Counted from the first letter of the stretch, positions 16,674-25,482 are shown. The stretch: 64,000 nucleotides of DNA from Actinokineospora globicatena (GCF_024171945.1 NZ_JAMTCR010000002.1:124001-188000); one strand, 5' to 3'. Numbers and translations are program-made. Notes: generated by a model from the sequence alone, not told the origin.

Positions 16674-17849
16674 GTGCGCATCGGATTGCTGACCAGGGAG
16701 TACCCGCCGGAGGTCTACGGCGGGGCGGGCGTCCACGTGGGCTACCTCGTGCCGAGGTTGCGCGACCTCGTCGAAGTCGACGTGCACTGCTTCGGCGGCC
16801 CGCGCGAGGACGCGACCGCGCACAACCCCGCGCCCGGCCTGGAGCAGGCCAATCCGGCGCTGCGGACCCTGTCGGCGGACCTGTCCATCACCGCGGCGGT
16901 CGAAGGCGTCGACCTCGTGCACTCGCACACCTGGTACGCCAACCACGCCGGTCATCTCGCGCAGCTCTTGCACGGGGTCCCGCACGTGGTGACCGCGCAC
17001 TCCCTAGAGCCGCGCAGGCCCTGGAAGGCCGAACAGCTCGGTGGCGGATACCGCCTGTCGAGCTGGGTAGAGCGCACGGCGTATCTCGCGGCCGACGCGG
17101 TCATCGCCGTGAGCGAGGGCATGCGCACAGACGTTTTGGACTGCTACCCGGAACTGGACCCCGCGCGGGTGCACGTCGTCCGCAACGGCATCGACACGGC
17201 TACCTACCACCCTGTGTCCCAGGTGGACGCCCTCATAGAGCACGGGATCGACCCCGCGCGGCCGACCGTGGTGTTCGTGGGGCGCATCACCCGGCAGAAG
17301 GGTGTAGACCACCTCATCGCCGCCGCGCACGACATCGACCCGTCCGCGCAGGTAGTCCTGTGTGCGGGGGCGCCGGACACGCCGGAGATCGCCGAGGAGA
17401 CCCGAGCGGCGGTCGCTGAACTGGCTGAACGGCGGCCAGGGGTGTTCTGGATCCAGCGGATGCTGCGACAGTCAGAGGTGCAGCAACTGCTCAGCCACGC
17501 CACGGTGTTCGTGTGCCCGTCGGTCTACGAACCGCTGGGCATCGTGAACCTGGAGGCCATGGCGTGCGGGACGGCGGTCGTGGCCTCTGACGTCGGGGGT
17601 ATCCCCGAGGTCGTGGCGCACGGCGAGACCGGCCTGCTGGTGCACTACGACGCCGACGACACCGCCGCGTTCCGGGCGGGCCTGGCGGACGCCATCAACT
17701 CGCTGCTGTCCACTCCGGACCGCGCGGCGGCGATGGGTGCCGCGGGGCGGGCGCGGGCGGAGCGGGACTTCTCGTGGGCGTCGGTGGCGGAGCAGACCCT
17801 GGCGGTGTACCGAGCGGCGCTGAGAGGACCGTCAGCTGGTGGCTCCTAG
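16674..17849 (+). CDS. glgM: Alpha-maltose-1-phosphate synthase / glycogen synthase (GT4)
   Basis: A 391-residue GT4 glycosyltransferase starting VRIGLLTREYPPEVYGGAG, the loop typical of actinobacterial GlgA/GlgM. It continues with TAHSLEPRRPWKAEQLGGGY, VFVGRITRQKG, and the C-terminal nucleotide-sugar motif CPSVYEPLGIVNLEAMACG. In mycobacteria this enzyme transfers glucose from ADP-glucose to glucose-1-phosphate, giving maltose-1-phosphate for the GlgE pathway. The divergent glgC supplies ADP-glucose. The start is set by a leaderless promoter; the longer frame upstream lacks family similarity. The stop overlaps the GtrA-like gene by 11 bases. Confidence 0.93.
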   Translation: MRIGLLTREYPPEVYGGAGVHVGYLVPRLRDLVEVDVHCFGGPREDATAHNPAPGLEQANPALRTLSADLSITAAVEGVDLVHSHTWYANHAGHLAQLLHGVPHVVTAHSLEPRRPWKAEQLGGGYRLSSWVERTAYLAADAVIAVSEGMRTDVLDCYPELDPARVHVVRNGIDTATYHPVSQVDALIEHGIDPARPTVVFVGRITRQKGVDHLIAAAHDIDPSAQVVLCAGAPDTPEIAEETRAAVAELAERRPGVFWIQRMLRQSEVQQLLSHATVFVCPSVYEPLGIVNLEAMACGTAVVASDVGGIPEVVAHGETGLLVHYDADDTAAFRAGLADAINSLLSTPDRAAAMGAAGRARAERDFSWASVAEQTLAVYRAALRGPSAGGS

Positions 17850-18348
17850 GTTGGCGAAGGTGGCACATGGCGTGCGGGTGCGGTTCACCCGCTACTCAGT
17901 GGCGTCCCTGGTCGCGACCGGGATAAGCCAGTTGGTCCTGTTCGCCCTGTACGGGTGGGGCGTACTGGGCGCGCTGGCCGCGAGCACGGCCGCGTTCGTC
18001 GTGGGCGCGGTGCCGCACTTCGTGATGATCCGCTGGTGGGCGTGGGGGCAGCGCGGCATGCCGAAGCTGACCAGGCAGGTGGTGGGCTACCTGGTCGTCA
18101 CCCTGCTGGGTGGCCTCGTGTCGGTGGTGCTGACGGCGGGCGCGGACTGGCTGATCGGTCCTCTTGTCGAAGACCGGGCCGCGCGCACGTTGGTCCTGAA
18201 CGTGACCTACGTGCTCAGCGGCCTACCGGTGTTCGTGGCCAAGTACGCGTTCTTGGACCGCGTGTTCGCTCAGGACGCGTACGCCGCGACGAACTCGACC
18301 AGGGTGCGCGCTGCGAACCCGGTAGCACCGGGCACGACGTCGTCGTAA
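17839..18348 (+). CDS. GtrA-like four-helix membrane protein
   Basis: A 169-residue protein with the GtrA opening RFTRYSVASLVATGISQLVL and four hydrophobic helices, the second ending in the ATGI/NF-like family pattern. GtrA proteins are thought to move polyprenyl-linked sugars across the membrane or to assist cell-wall glycosyltransferases. The GTG start overlaps the end of glgM by 11 bases, which suggests co-translation. Its 3' end overlaps the convergent pepA coding region by 79 bases, an unusually long overlap. The polar tail after about residue 145 is not conserved and may be extra. Confidence 0.8.
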   Translation: MAPRLAKVAHGVRVRFTRYSVASLVATGISQLVLFALYGWGVLGALAASTAAFVVGAVPHFVMIRWWAWGQRGMPKLTRQVVGYLVVTLLGGLVSVVLTAGADWLIGPLVEDRAARTLVLNVTYVLSGLPVFVAKYAFLDRVFAQDAYAATNSTRVRAANPVAPGTTSS

Positions 18349-19760
18349 GAGCGGTCGGCGCGTGCGGGGCCCGCGATGTCCAGGTGGGCCCACGGCAGGC
18401 CGCCGGTGAACTCACGCAAGAACAGCGCGGCGGTGATCGCACCAGGACCAGGCGGGCACTGCCGGACGTCGGCGATGTGGCTGGGCACCTCAGCGGCCAA
18501 GTGGTCTAGCAGCGGCATCCGCCACAGTGCCTCACCGGCGGTCTCACTCGCGGCCGTGATCCGTGCGGCGAGAGCGTCGTCGTTGGTGAACAGGCCACCG
18601 ATGCGCGTACCCAGGGAGACTTTCATCGCGCCGGTCAGGGTCGCCACGTCGACGAGGAGATCGGCGTCGAGGTCCTGATGGGCGTAAGTGAGCGCGTCGG
18701 CGAGGACGACCCTGCCTTCGGCGTCTGTGTTGGTGATCTCGGTGGTCTTACCGCCGTAGTGGCGCACAACATCGCCCGGACGGTAAGAGGAACCGGACAG
18801 GTGGTTCTCGGCGCACGGGACTAGACCGGATACCCGAATCGGTAGGCCCAACTTGGCGATAGCGGCCACGGCCGCGATGACCGCCGCGCCACCCGCCATG
18901 TCGGTGCGCATGAGGTGCATGCCCTCGTTGGGCTTGATGGACACACCACCGGTGTCGAAGGTGATGCCCTTGCCGACCAAGGCGATGTGCGGACCGGCGG
19001 CGCCGGGCGGGGCCCAGGTCAGGTGGACCAGCCGGGGCGGGCGGGAGGAACCGCCACCGACCGCGAGCAGCCCGCCGAAACCGTGCTCGGCCAGCCACTT
19101 CTCGTCGCGGACCTGGGCGGTGAGGCCCTTGGGCTTGCCGACGACGCGAGCCGCGGTCTTGGCGAGCCAGGCGGGGTCCTTGACATCGGACGGCGCGTTG
19201 GCCAGGTCCCTGGTCAGCGCGGTCGCCCAGGAGAGGACCCCGGTCCGCTTGACCTCCGCGGCGATCCGGTCGCGACGGTCCCGTTCGGACACGACGAGCC
19301 GGATCGACCGCAGCCGGGGCGCGGGTGTGTCTCCGGTCACGCGGAACCGGTAACCCCCGAGCCGCAGGCCGGTGGCGAACCAGCCCGCCTGCTCGGCGTC
19401 GGTGTCGTCGGGGAGCACGACCTGCAGGGATTGACCGGAATCCGGCTGGTTCTCCAGCAGCGCGTTGACGGCCCTCGCCAGGGCCGCGCCCGCGGTGCGC
19501 CAGTGCTTGGCCGCACCGGTGCCGATGCCGACCGACCAGCGCGCGGTGGCCGCCAGCGGGGCGCGGTGCACCTCGCCCGCCTTGCCGGTCAGGCCAACGG
19601 CCTCGGCCCACTCGGGGGTGAGCTCGTCGCCGCCGGGACCGATCAGCGCGGGGCCGTCGGCCGTCCTGGTGAGCACCGCGACCGGGACGCCCCCGGCGGT
19701 CCCGGCGGCCACCTCCACGTCGGGAAGTGCGGTCGGCGGGGTCGGCACCGGCGTGGGCAA
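18270..19760 (-). CDS. pepA: Leucyl aminopeptidase (M17)
   Basis: A 496-residue cytosolic di-metal aminopeptidase. The C-terminal catalytic domain has VGKGITFDTGGVSIKP (metal-ligand Lys and Asp), MRTDMAGGAAV and the M17 signature NTDAEGRVVLADAL. The N-terminal domain is divergent, as is usual. It removes N-terminal residues, probably in peptide turnover. A TTG start is used, with GGAGG five bases upstream. Its last 79 bases overlap the GtrA-like gene on the other strand, so the two transcripts must be complementary there. Confidence 0.93.
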   Translation of the reverse strand: MPTPVPTPPTALPDVEVAAGTAGGVPVAVLTRTADGPALIGPGGDELTPEWAEAVGLTGKAGEVHRAPLAATARWSVGIGTGAAKHWRTAGAALARAVNALLENQPDSGQSLQVVLPDDTDAEQAGWFATGLRLGGYRFRVTGDTPAPRLRSIRLVVSERDRRDRIAAEVKRTGVLSWATALTRDLANAPSDVKDPAWLAKTAARVVGKPKGLTAQVRDEKWLAEHGFGGLLAVGGGSSRPPRLVHLTWAPPGAAGPHIALVGKGITFDTGGVSIKPNEGMHLMRTDMAGGAAVIAAVAAIAKLGLPIRVSGLVPCAENHLSGSSYRPGDVVRHYGGKTTEITNTDAEGRVVLADALTYAHQDLDADLLVDVATLTGAMKVSLGTRIGGLFTNDDALAARITAASETAGEALWRMPLLDHLAAEVPSHIADVRQCPPGPGAITAALFLREFTGGLPWAHLDIAGPARADRSYDDVVPGATGFAARTLVEFVAAYAS

Positions 19761-19853
19761 GCGGTCCTCCGTGCGGGAGCGTCGGGTCGTGTCAGCTGGG
19801 GGAACGCCGGGGTGATCCCGCCGAGGCGGTGATCAGACCCGGCGGTGGGAGGA

Positions 19854-20021
19854 TCAGCCCGCGGCGGACTTGAGCGCGTCGCCGAGGTTGCTGGCCTCCT
19901 CCGGGGTCATCTCGACCACCAGACGTCCGCCACCCTCGAGCGGGACGCGCATCACGATGCCCCGGCCCTCCTTCGTCACTTCGAGGGGACCGTCCCCGGT
20001 CCGGGGCTTCATGGCCGCCAT
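19854..20021 (-). CDS. DUF3117 small protein
   Basis: A 55-residue protein starting MAAMKPRTGDGPLEVTKEGR and ending in the helix PEEASNLGDALKS. This is the highly conserved DUF3117 family of actinobacteria (Rv1211 in M. tuberculosis). A strong GGAGGGAG ribosome site precedes the ATG. It stands alone between pepA and the divergent PaaX-type gene, in the position where mycobacteria also carry it, between glgM and tag. No function is established. Confidence 0.93.
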   Translation of the reverse strand: MAAMKPRTGDGPLEVTKEGRGIVMRVPLEGGGRLVVEMTPEEASNLGDALKSAAG

Positions 20022-20129
20022 AGCGTGCTCCCTCCGTCATAGCCTGCCCACCCGACGCGGCGAACCCGCCGGGTCCGGGCCATTCTCCCCCATCCGGCGC
20101 GCGGCGGTGAAATCGGAACCGATCATCGC

Positions 20130-20993
20130 GTGTCGGGTGACCGGCCACGATGGGTGGCGCCGGGGGTCGGCGGCCTGCCAGACTCGACCGTCGTGCGCGC
20201 CCGTTCCGCCCTCTTCGACGTCTTCGGCGGTCACCTGCGGCAGCGGGACGGCTCGGCGACCATCGCCGCGCTGGTACGGCTGCTGGACCCGCTGGGCTTC
20301 GGCGCGCCCGCGATCCGGACCGCGGTGTCCAGAATGGTCCGTCAGGGTTGGCTGACCCCGGTACGGCTACCGGAGGGCCCCGGCTACGCGCTGACCACGC
20401 GCGCGGAGCGGCGGCTCGACGAGGCCGGGACCCGGATCTACCGCACCGGTCTCTCCACATGGGACGAGCGTTGGCACGTGGTCGCGCTCGCCGAGGTGCC
20501 CCCTAGGGTCGCCCGGGAGAGGTTGGCGTCGTCGCTAAGACTGCTCGGATACGGCCCACTGGGGTCGTCCACCTGGGTAGCGCCACGGCCGTCGACAGAG
20601 CTAGCGGACGTGCTGGCTGCGGAAGGGCTAACCGCTCGGGTCTTCCACGGAGCGCACGACGGGTCGGACGCGGAACTGGCCGCGGAGGCGTGGGACCTCA
20701 CCGGGTTGGGTGAGTCCTACCGGGGGTTCTTGGCCGAGTGGGCGCCGGTGATGTCCGCTGTGGACGGATCAGACCCCGCCGAGGCGTTCGCGGCGTCCCA
20801 GCGGCTGCTGCACGCGTGGCGGAAGTTCCTGTTCGTCGACCCAGGCCTACCGGTCGCTTTGCTCCCACCGGACTGGCCTGGCGCTACCGCCGCGGAGCTG
20901 TTCGACACGCACACCGCGCGCTTGGCCCCCGCTGTGACCGAGTTCCTGGATGACTGCCTGCGAAGGGGTGGTAAGCAGAGGTCTACCGCGTGA
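20130..20993 (+). CDS. PaaX family transcriptional regulator
   Basis: About 287 residues. The N-terminal winged helix is VRARSALFDVFGGHLRQRDG with IRTAVSRMVRQGWLTPVRLP. A central PaaX domain (GLSTWDERWHVVALAEVP) and the C-terminal GESYRGFLAEWAPV region follow. PaaX-type repressors bind phenylacetyl-CoA or related acyl-CoAs. The next gene, 19 bases on, is an enoyl-CoA hydratase and is the likely target. The start is uncertain: the GTG at 20130 is listed, but the GTG at 20193 fits the beginning of the conserved domain and would be eight bases from CAGACT. Confidence 0.88.
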   Translation: MSGDRPRWVAPGVGGLPDSTVVRARSALFDVFGGHLRQRDGSATIAALVRLLDPLGFGAPAIRTAVSRMVRQGWLTPVRLPEGPGYALTTRAERRLDEAGTRIYRTGLSTWDERWHVVALAEVPPRVARERLASSLRLLGYGPLGSSTWVAPRPSTELADVLAAEGLTARVFHGAHDGSDAELAAEAWDLTGLGESYRGFLAEWAPVMSAVDGSDPAEAFAASQRLLHAWRKFLFVDPGLPVALLPPDWPGATAAELFDTHTARLAPAVTEFLDDCLRRGGKQRSTA

Positions 20994-21012
20994 CCAGGAA
21001 AGGTGGCGACCA

Positions 21013-21801
21013 GTGGCCGAGGTGCTGACGATCTCAGACCGCGACGGGGTGCGCACGCTGACGCTGAACCGACCGGAGTCGTTCAACTCGCTCACGGTCG
21101 AACTGAAGGAAGCCCTGCTCACGGCCCTAGAGGCCGCTGGCACGGATGACGCCGTGCGGGCGGTGGTGCTGACTGGCGCGGGCAAGGCGTTCTGCGCGGG
21201 ACAAGACCTCAAGGAGCACCTGGAGCGCTTGGAGGCAGGTGACCCTGCCCCGCTGGCGACGGTCGACAAGCACTACAACCCGATCGTGACGGCGATCACC
21301 ACGCTGCCCAAGCCCATCATCGCCGCGGTGAACGGGATGGCGGCGGGCGCCGGGGCGTCGTTCGCGTACGCGTGCGACCTGCGGATCGCGGCGGAGTCGA
21401 CGAAGTTCCTGATGGCTTTCGCCGGGGTAGGGCTGACGGCGGACTCGGGCTCGGCGTGGACCCTGCCGCGCCTGATCGGGTACGGCCGCGCGATGGAGCT
21501 GTTCCTGCTGGCCCGCCCGGTCGCCGCGGACGAGGCTTTGCGGATCGGGATGGTCAACCAGGTGGTCCCGGCCGAGGAGGTCCTCACCACCGCGCACGCC
21601 CTGGCGACCCGGCTCGCGGCTGGCCCGACCACGGCTTACGCCAAGATCAAGGAGGCCATGCTCGCCTCCGCCGGGTCCACCCTGGCCGACGGTCTCGCGG
21701 TCGAGGGCCGCACCCAGGCGGAGGCCGGGGCGACCGAGGACCACCGCGAGGGCGTCGCGGCCTTCGTGGCCAAGCGGCCACCGGTGTTCACCGGCCGCTG
21801 A
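21013..21801 (+). CDS. Enoyl-CoA hydratase/isomerase (crotonase), PaaG-like
   Basis: A 262-residue crotonase. It has TLNRPESFNSLT, the oxyanion-hole motif GAGKAFCAGQDLKEH, PIIAAVNGMAAGAGASFA and a second oxyanion segment near GVGLTADSGSAWTLPRLIG. The aspartate in TADSG sits where PaaG and ring-opening isomerases keep an acidic residue, and the PaaX-type regulator upstream points to phenylacetate-like catabolism. The rest of a paa cluster is absent, so this is tentative. The GTG at 21013 follows AGGAAAGGTGG. It is convergent with tag, overlapping by 14 bases. Confidence 0.9.
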   Translation: MAEVLTISDRDGVRTLTLNRPESFNSLTVELKEALLTALEAAGTDDAVRAVVLTGAGKAFCAGQDLKEHLERLEAGDPAPLATVDKHYNPIVTAITTLPKPIIAAVNGMAAGAGASFAYACDLRIAAESTKFLMAFAGVGLTADSGSAWTLPRLIGYGRAMELFLLARPVAADEALRIGMVNQVVPAEEVLTTAHALATRLAAGPTTAYAKIKEAMLASAGSTLADGLAVEGRTQAEAGATEDHREGVAAFVAKRPPVFTGR

Positions 21802-22348
21802 CGCCCGCCCGCCAGCAGGTGCTGATGTGGTCGTCGACCATGCCGGTGGCCTGCATGAGGGCGTAGCAGGTGGTGGGGCCGACGAAGGCGAAACCACGGC
21901 GTTTGAGGGCCTTGGCCATGGCCGTCGACTCGGGCGTGATCGCCGGGACGTCGGCCATGGTGCGGGGCCGGGCGCGCGCCCCGGTCGGCGCGAACGACCA
22001 GAGCAGGGTGTCCAGCGGCTGGTCGAGCTCACCGATGGCGCGGGCGTTGCGGATGGTGGCCTCGATCTTGGCCCGGTTGCGCACGATGCCGACGTCGCTC
22101 ATCAGCCGGTCGATGTCGTCCGGCCCGAACTCGGCGACCCGCTCCGGCACGAACCCGGCGAACGCCTCCCGGAAGGCTTCGCGCTTGCGCAGGATCGTGA
22201 TCCAGGACAGGCCACTCTGGAACGCCTCTAGGCTGACGCGCTCATACATCGCGTCTTGGCCGCGCAGCGGTACGCCCCACTCGTTGTCGTGGTACTCAGC
22301 GTAATCCGGGGCCGTGTCGCCCCACGCGCAGCGGACGAGCTCGGTCAT
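21788..22348 (-). CDS. tag: DNA-3-methyladenine glycosylase I
   Basis: A 186-residue repair enzyme that excises 3-methyladenine from alkylated DNA. Family marks: VRCAWGDTAPDYAEYHDNEWGVPL, LEAFQSGLSWITILRKREAFREAF, and the C-terminal FVGPTTCYALMQATGMVDDH with its zinc-snap histidine and cysteine residues. The ATG at 22348 overlaps the stop of the SRPBCC gene (ATGA), so the two are coupled. The order DivIVA-like, SRPBCC, tag, with gpgS and folP2 upstream, matches the mycobacterial Rv1207-Rv1210 region. Confidence 0.94.
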   Translation of the reverse strand: MTELVRCAWGDTAPDYAEYHDNEWGVPLRGQDAMYERVSLEAFQSGLSWITILRKREAFREAFAGFVPERVAEFGPDDIDRLMSDVGIVRNRAKIEATIRNARAIGELDQPLDTLLWSFAPTGARARPRTMADVPAITPESTAMAKALKRRGFAFVGPTTCYALMQATGMVDDHISTCWRAGVSGR

Positions 22349-22773
22349 GCCCTGGCCTGCGCGAAAGCGGCGAAGCGGCGCAGGGAGGCACGGAGGCCCG
22401 CGCGGAACACCGGGCTGACCGGCGCCCACAGCAGTCGGGGCACGTTCAGGTCCTCACGCCAGACGAAGGTAGAGCTACCGGCGCCCCGATCGACGACCTC
22501 GAAGACGCCGGTACCGCGCACGAGCCACCCCGTGTGCCGGACGGCGCAGCGGACCGGCGGCCGCCACTCGGTGATCTCCATGTGGTCAGTGAACCCGATG
22601 CGCGCGAGGCCGGTGAACGCGGCCAGGGTCGACCCGACGCCACGGCCGTCGCCGCTGGTCACGCGGACCGTGGTGCCCAGCATCCACGCGCCCTGCCCGG
22701 CCCAGTCGGTCATCGCGGCCCAGGTCGTCTCGACCGGGGCGGCGACGTCGACCCGCTCAACGACTCGGATCAT
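22345..22773 (-). CDS. SRPBCC (START-like) family protein
   Basis: A 142-residue protein starting VERVDVAAPVETTWAAMTDW, the usual first strand and helix of polyketide-cyclase/START-like folds. It continues with ITEWRPPVRCAVRHTGWLVRG and a C-terminal amphipathic helix. This fold makes a hydrophobic ligand cavity; no ligand can be named. It overlaps the DivIVA-like gene by 17 bases and tag by 4, inside a tightly packed three-gene operon. Confidence 0.82.
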   Translation of the reverse strand: MIRVVERVDVAAPVETTWAAMTDWAGQGAWMLGTTVRVTSGDGRGVGSTLAAFTGLARIGFTDHMEITEWRPPVRCAVRHTGWLVRGTGVFEVVDRGAGSSTFVWREDLNVPRLLWAPVSPVFRAGLRASLRRFAAFAQARA

Positions 22774-23059
22774 CCGCCTTCTCCAGTTCGGCCACCTTGG
22801 CGCGCAGCTGGTCGATCTCGCCGCCCAAGCGCTTGAGCACCCAGTCGACCTCGGTCATCCGGTAGCCGCGGAAGACGAGCTGGAAGCGGACCGCCCGCAC
22901 GTCGGAACCGGTGACGTCGGCCTCGGGCAGCCGGGTCGGCGAGGCACCTGGGGGTAGCGCGGGCAACTCCTCGCCGCGGCCGAACACCACGGAGGCGAGG
23001 AGGAACACCACGGCCGCCACGAGCGCCATGACGACGAGGTAGATGAGCACGGTGGTCAC
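22757..23059 (-). CDS. Small membrane protein with DivIVA domain
   Basis: A 100-residue protein. An N-terminal transmembrane helix (VLIYLVVMALVAAVVFLLASVVF) is followed by a linker and a DivIVA-type helix-forming segment, VRFQLVFRGYRMTEVDWVLK, plus a short coiled coil ending in lysines. DivIVA domains bind curved membranes at poles and septa. A similar small protein precedes tag in mycobacteria (Rv1209). GTG start. Probable role in the cell envelope or growth pole, inferred from the domain only. Confidence 0.82.
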   Translation of the reverse strand: MTTVLIYLVVMALVAAVVFLLASVVFGRGEELPALPPGASPTRLPEADVTGSDVRAVRFQLVFRGYRMTEVDWVLKRLGGEIDQLRAKVAELEKADDPSR

Positions 23060-23154
23060 GGGCAGATCGTGTCACGGCGCGGCCGGTCGGCGCAGCGGGT
23101 GCGGGCCAGAAAAACTCCTTGCCCGCCGCCCGGGCCCGGACGACGCTGGCGATC

Positions 23155-23619
23155 ATGGCCATCCGCCGCGCCTCCCCCGCCGACTGGTCCGCGATCCGCG
23201 CGATCCGGATCGCCGCCCTCACCGAGGCCCCTTACGCGTTCGCGTCGAACCTCGCCCGGGAGCTCCCTTACGACGAGGACCACTGGCGGAGCTGGCCGCT
23301 GCGGCACGCCGTCTTCCTCGCCTTCGACGGCGACGAGCCGGTCGCGATCAGCGTCGGCATCCCTGGCGACGAAGTTGAGATGATCTCCGTCTGGACCGCG
23401 CCAGCCGCTCGCGGAACCGCTCTGGCGACCGAGATGGTCGAGACGGTCGTCGCCTGGGCGAAGGCGGAGGGCGCCACCGCCGTCAAGGCCTGGGTGGTCG
23501 AGACCAACCCCCGCGCCAGGCGGTTCTACGACCGGCTGGGGTTCCGGCCGACCGGCGAGGAGATGGCCTACCCGAACGACCCGACGATCACCGAGTACCA
23601 CCTGAGCAGGCCGCTCTAG
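23155..23619 (+). CDS. GNAT family N-acetyltransferase
   Basis: About 154 residues with the GNAT core: IRRASPADWSAIRAIRIAAL (strand 1 and helix 1), VEMISVWTAPAARGTALATEMVE (motif A with an R-G-T-A CoA loop), and NPRARRFYDRLGFRPTGEE (motif B). It acetylates an unknown amine. The frame is open upstream to a TTG at 23119; the ATG at 23155 starts where family similarity begins. It is divergent from the DivIVA-like operon and convergent with gpgS, sharing four bases at the stops. Confidence 0.85.
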   Translation: MAIRRASPADWSAIRAIRIAALTEAPYAFASNLARELPYDEDHWRSWPLRHAVFLAFDGDEPVAISVGIPGDEVEMISVWTAPAARGTALATEMVETVVAWAKAEGATAVKAWVVETNPRARRFYDRLGFRPTGEEMAYPNDPTITEYHLSRPL

Positions 23620-24521
23620 TCGCCCAGGACCGCGGCCATCGGGGGGCGGTCGGCGACGAGCACCTCGGTCCGGTCCGGCAGCCACTCGCCGCCGACCTGG
23701 ACGAACTGGGTGAGCACCCCGGTGCCCGAGGGGACGCCGCAGCGGTCGAGCGCGGTGCCCAGGATCTGCCGGGCCATCACGCCCAGCTGCAGCAGCGAGC
23801 GGTTGCGGTGCTTGCGGACGCCGAGGTTGACCTGCGCCAGGCCGTCGAGGCCGTAGCGGGTGTGCGCGTCGAGCAGCAGGCCGATCTCCACCCCGTACCC
23901 GGCCGCGAACGGGACCGACGTCAGGAACTCCCTGGTAGCCGCGTACTCGCCGCCGAGCGGCTGGATGATGTCGGCCAGCTCGGGGCGCAGCGCGGAGAGC
24001 ACCGGGCGGGCCAGCAGCTCGGTGACCCGACCGCCGCCGGTGCCGACCTCCTCGCTCTCCAGCCGCAGCGGGCGCCGGTAGAAGCCCTTGACCAGGTGCA
24101 CGCCGTGCGCGGTGAGCAGCGGGCCGAGCAGGTGCGGGACGAACGCGGGGTCGGGGTCGACCAGGTCGGAGTCCAGGAACACGACCAGGTCACCGGCCGT
24201 CGCGGCGAGTGAGCGCCAGAGGACCTCGCCCTTGCCCGGTCGCGGCGGCACGGTCGGCAACACGGCGTCGCGTTGGACAACGCGGGCCCCCGCGGCTTCG
24301 GCGAACGCACGGGTGCGATCCGTCGAGCCGGAATCGATGACCACCAACTCGTCGACCAACGTGCCCACCAGCGGTCGCACCGATGCGACCACGGCAGCAA
24401 CGGTGTCCTCCTCGTTGAGCGCGGGCAGCACGACGCTGACCGTGCGGTTCCCCTTGGCGCGCACCAGCTGCGTGACGGTCCACTCGGGACTCTGCCAGGT
24501 CGCGCGGGCCAGGCCGCTCAC
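23616..24521 (-). CDS. gpgS: Glucosyl-3-phosphoglycerate synthase
   Basis: A 301-residue GT81 glycosyltransferase. It has SVVLPALNEEDTVAAVV, VIDSGSTDRT, GKGEVLWRSL, the DxD-containing FLDSDLVDPD, and LADIIQPLGGEYAA. It joins glucose from an NDP-sugar to 3-phosphoglycerate, the first step to glucosylglycerate and methylglucose lipopolysaccharides. The GTG start overlaps the folP2 stop (GTGA). The same folP2-gpgS order is found in M. tuberculosis (Rv1207, Rv1208). It is convergent with the GNAT gene. Confidence 0.93.
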   Translation of the reverse strand: MSGLARATWQSPEWTVTQLVRAKGNRTVSVVLPALNEEDTVAAVVASVRPLVGTLVDELVVIDSGSTDRTRAFAEAAGARVVQRDAVLPTVPPRPGKGEVLWRSLAATAGDLVVFLDSDLVDPDPAFVPHLLGPLLTAHGVHLVKGFYRRPLRLESEEVGTGGGRVTELLARPVLSALRPELADIIQPLGGEYAATREFLTSVPFAAGYGVEIGLLLDAHTRYGLDGLAQVNLGVRKHRNRSLLQLGVMARQILGTALDRCGVPSGTGVLTQFVQVGGEWLPDRTEVLVADRPPMAAVLGD

Positions 24522-25405
24522 GCCAGGGCCCTGGTCACCCTGGCCGGGGGGCGGGTGCCCGCGATGCAGGCGACCATGTCGACGACCTGCCTGGTCCTGG
24601 CGACCTGGTGCGCGCGGAACACCTTGGCGCCCGCCCACGCGGACACCGCCGTCGCGGTCAGCGTCCCCTCGACCCGCTCGTCCAGCGTGACGTCGAGCGT
24701 CTCGCCGACGAAGTCCTTGTTGGACAACGCCATCAGCACCGGCCAGCCCGTCGCGACGAGTTCGTCCAGGCGGCGCAACAACTCCAGGCCGTGCCAGGTG
24801 TTCTTGCCGAAGTCGTGCGTCGGGTCGATCAGCACGCCCTCGCGCGGGACACCGAGGGCGACCATCCGCTCGGCGCGCTCCACCAGTTCCGCGACGACCT
24901 CGCCGACCACGTCGCCGTACCGGACGCGGTGCGGGTCGGTGCGCGGAGCGGCGCCGCCGGTGTGCGAGCAGACGATGCCGACGCCGAACTCGGCGGCCAC
25001 CTCGGCCAGCCTCGGGTCCGCGCCAGCCCAGGTGTCGTTGATCAGGTCGGCGCCCGCCTCGCAGACCGCGCGGCCGACCTCGTGCCGCCAGGTGTCAACG
25101 CTGATCACCAGGTCGGGGTGGCGCTCGCGCACGGCGGCGACGAACGGCACGACCCGGCTCGCCTCCTCGGCGGAGTCGACAGGCTCACCGTGCGACCCGG
25201 CCCGGACACCGCCGATGTCGACGATGTCGGCGCCCTCGGCCACCGCCCGGTCGACGGCGGCGAGCGCGGCCGACTCGGCGAAGGTGGCACCCCGGTCGTA
25301 GAACGAGTCCCTGGTCCGGTTGACGATCGCCATCACCAGGGCGCGGTCCTGGGTGACCTCGCGCGTGCCGAACCGGAGAGCGGTCATGGCTACCGATCGT
25401 GCCAT
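24518..25405 (-). CDS. folP2: Dihydropteroate synthase paralogue FolP2
   Basis: A 295-residue TIM barrel clearly related to dihydropteroate synthase: MAIVNRTRDSFYDRGATF, IVDIGGVRAG, VISVDTWRHEV and LINDTWAG. It departs from active enzymes where they read SRKRF: here the segment is ALSNKDFVGET, so the usual pterin/phosphate-binding arginine is gone. Mycobacterial FolP2 next to gpgS shows similar divergence and is thought not to make dihydropteroate. Its real role is unknown. The ATG at 25405 is listed; the ATG at 25387 is equally possible. Confidence 0.9.
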   Translation of the reverse strand: MARSVAMTALRFGTREVTQDRALVMAIVNRTRDSFYDRGATFAESAALAAVDRAVAEGADIVDIGGVRAGSHGEPVDSAEEASRVVPFVAAVRERHPDLVISVDTWRHEVGRAVCEAGADLINDTWAGADPRLAEVAAEFGVGIVCSHTGGAAPRTDPHRVRYGDVVGEVVAELVERAERMVALGVPREGVLIDPTHDFGKNTWHGLELLRRLDELVATGWPVLMALSNKDFVGETLDVTLDERVEGTLTATAVSAWAGAKVFRAHQVARTRQVVDMVACIAGTRPPARVTRALA

Positions 25406-25482
25406 GGGTGAGCGGCGTCTCCACCGCGCGGTGGCCGGGGCGGGCGCCGGCTACAGTTGGGTGCGACCGAGGAGGCCCATCC

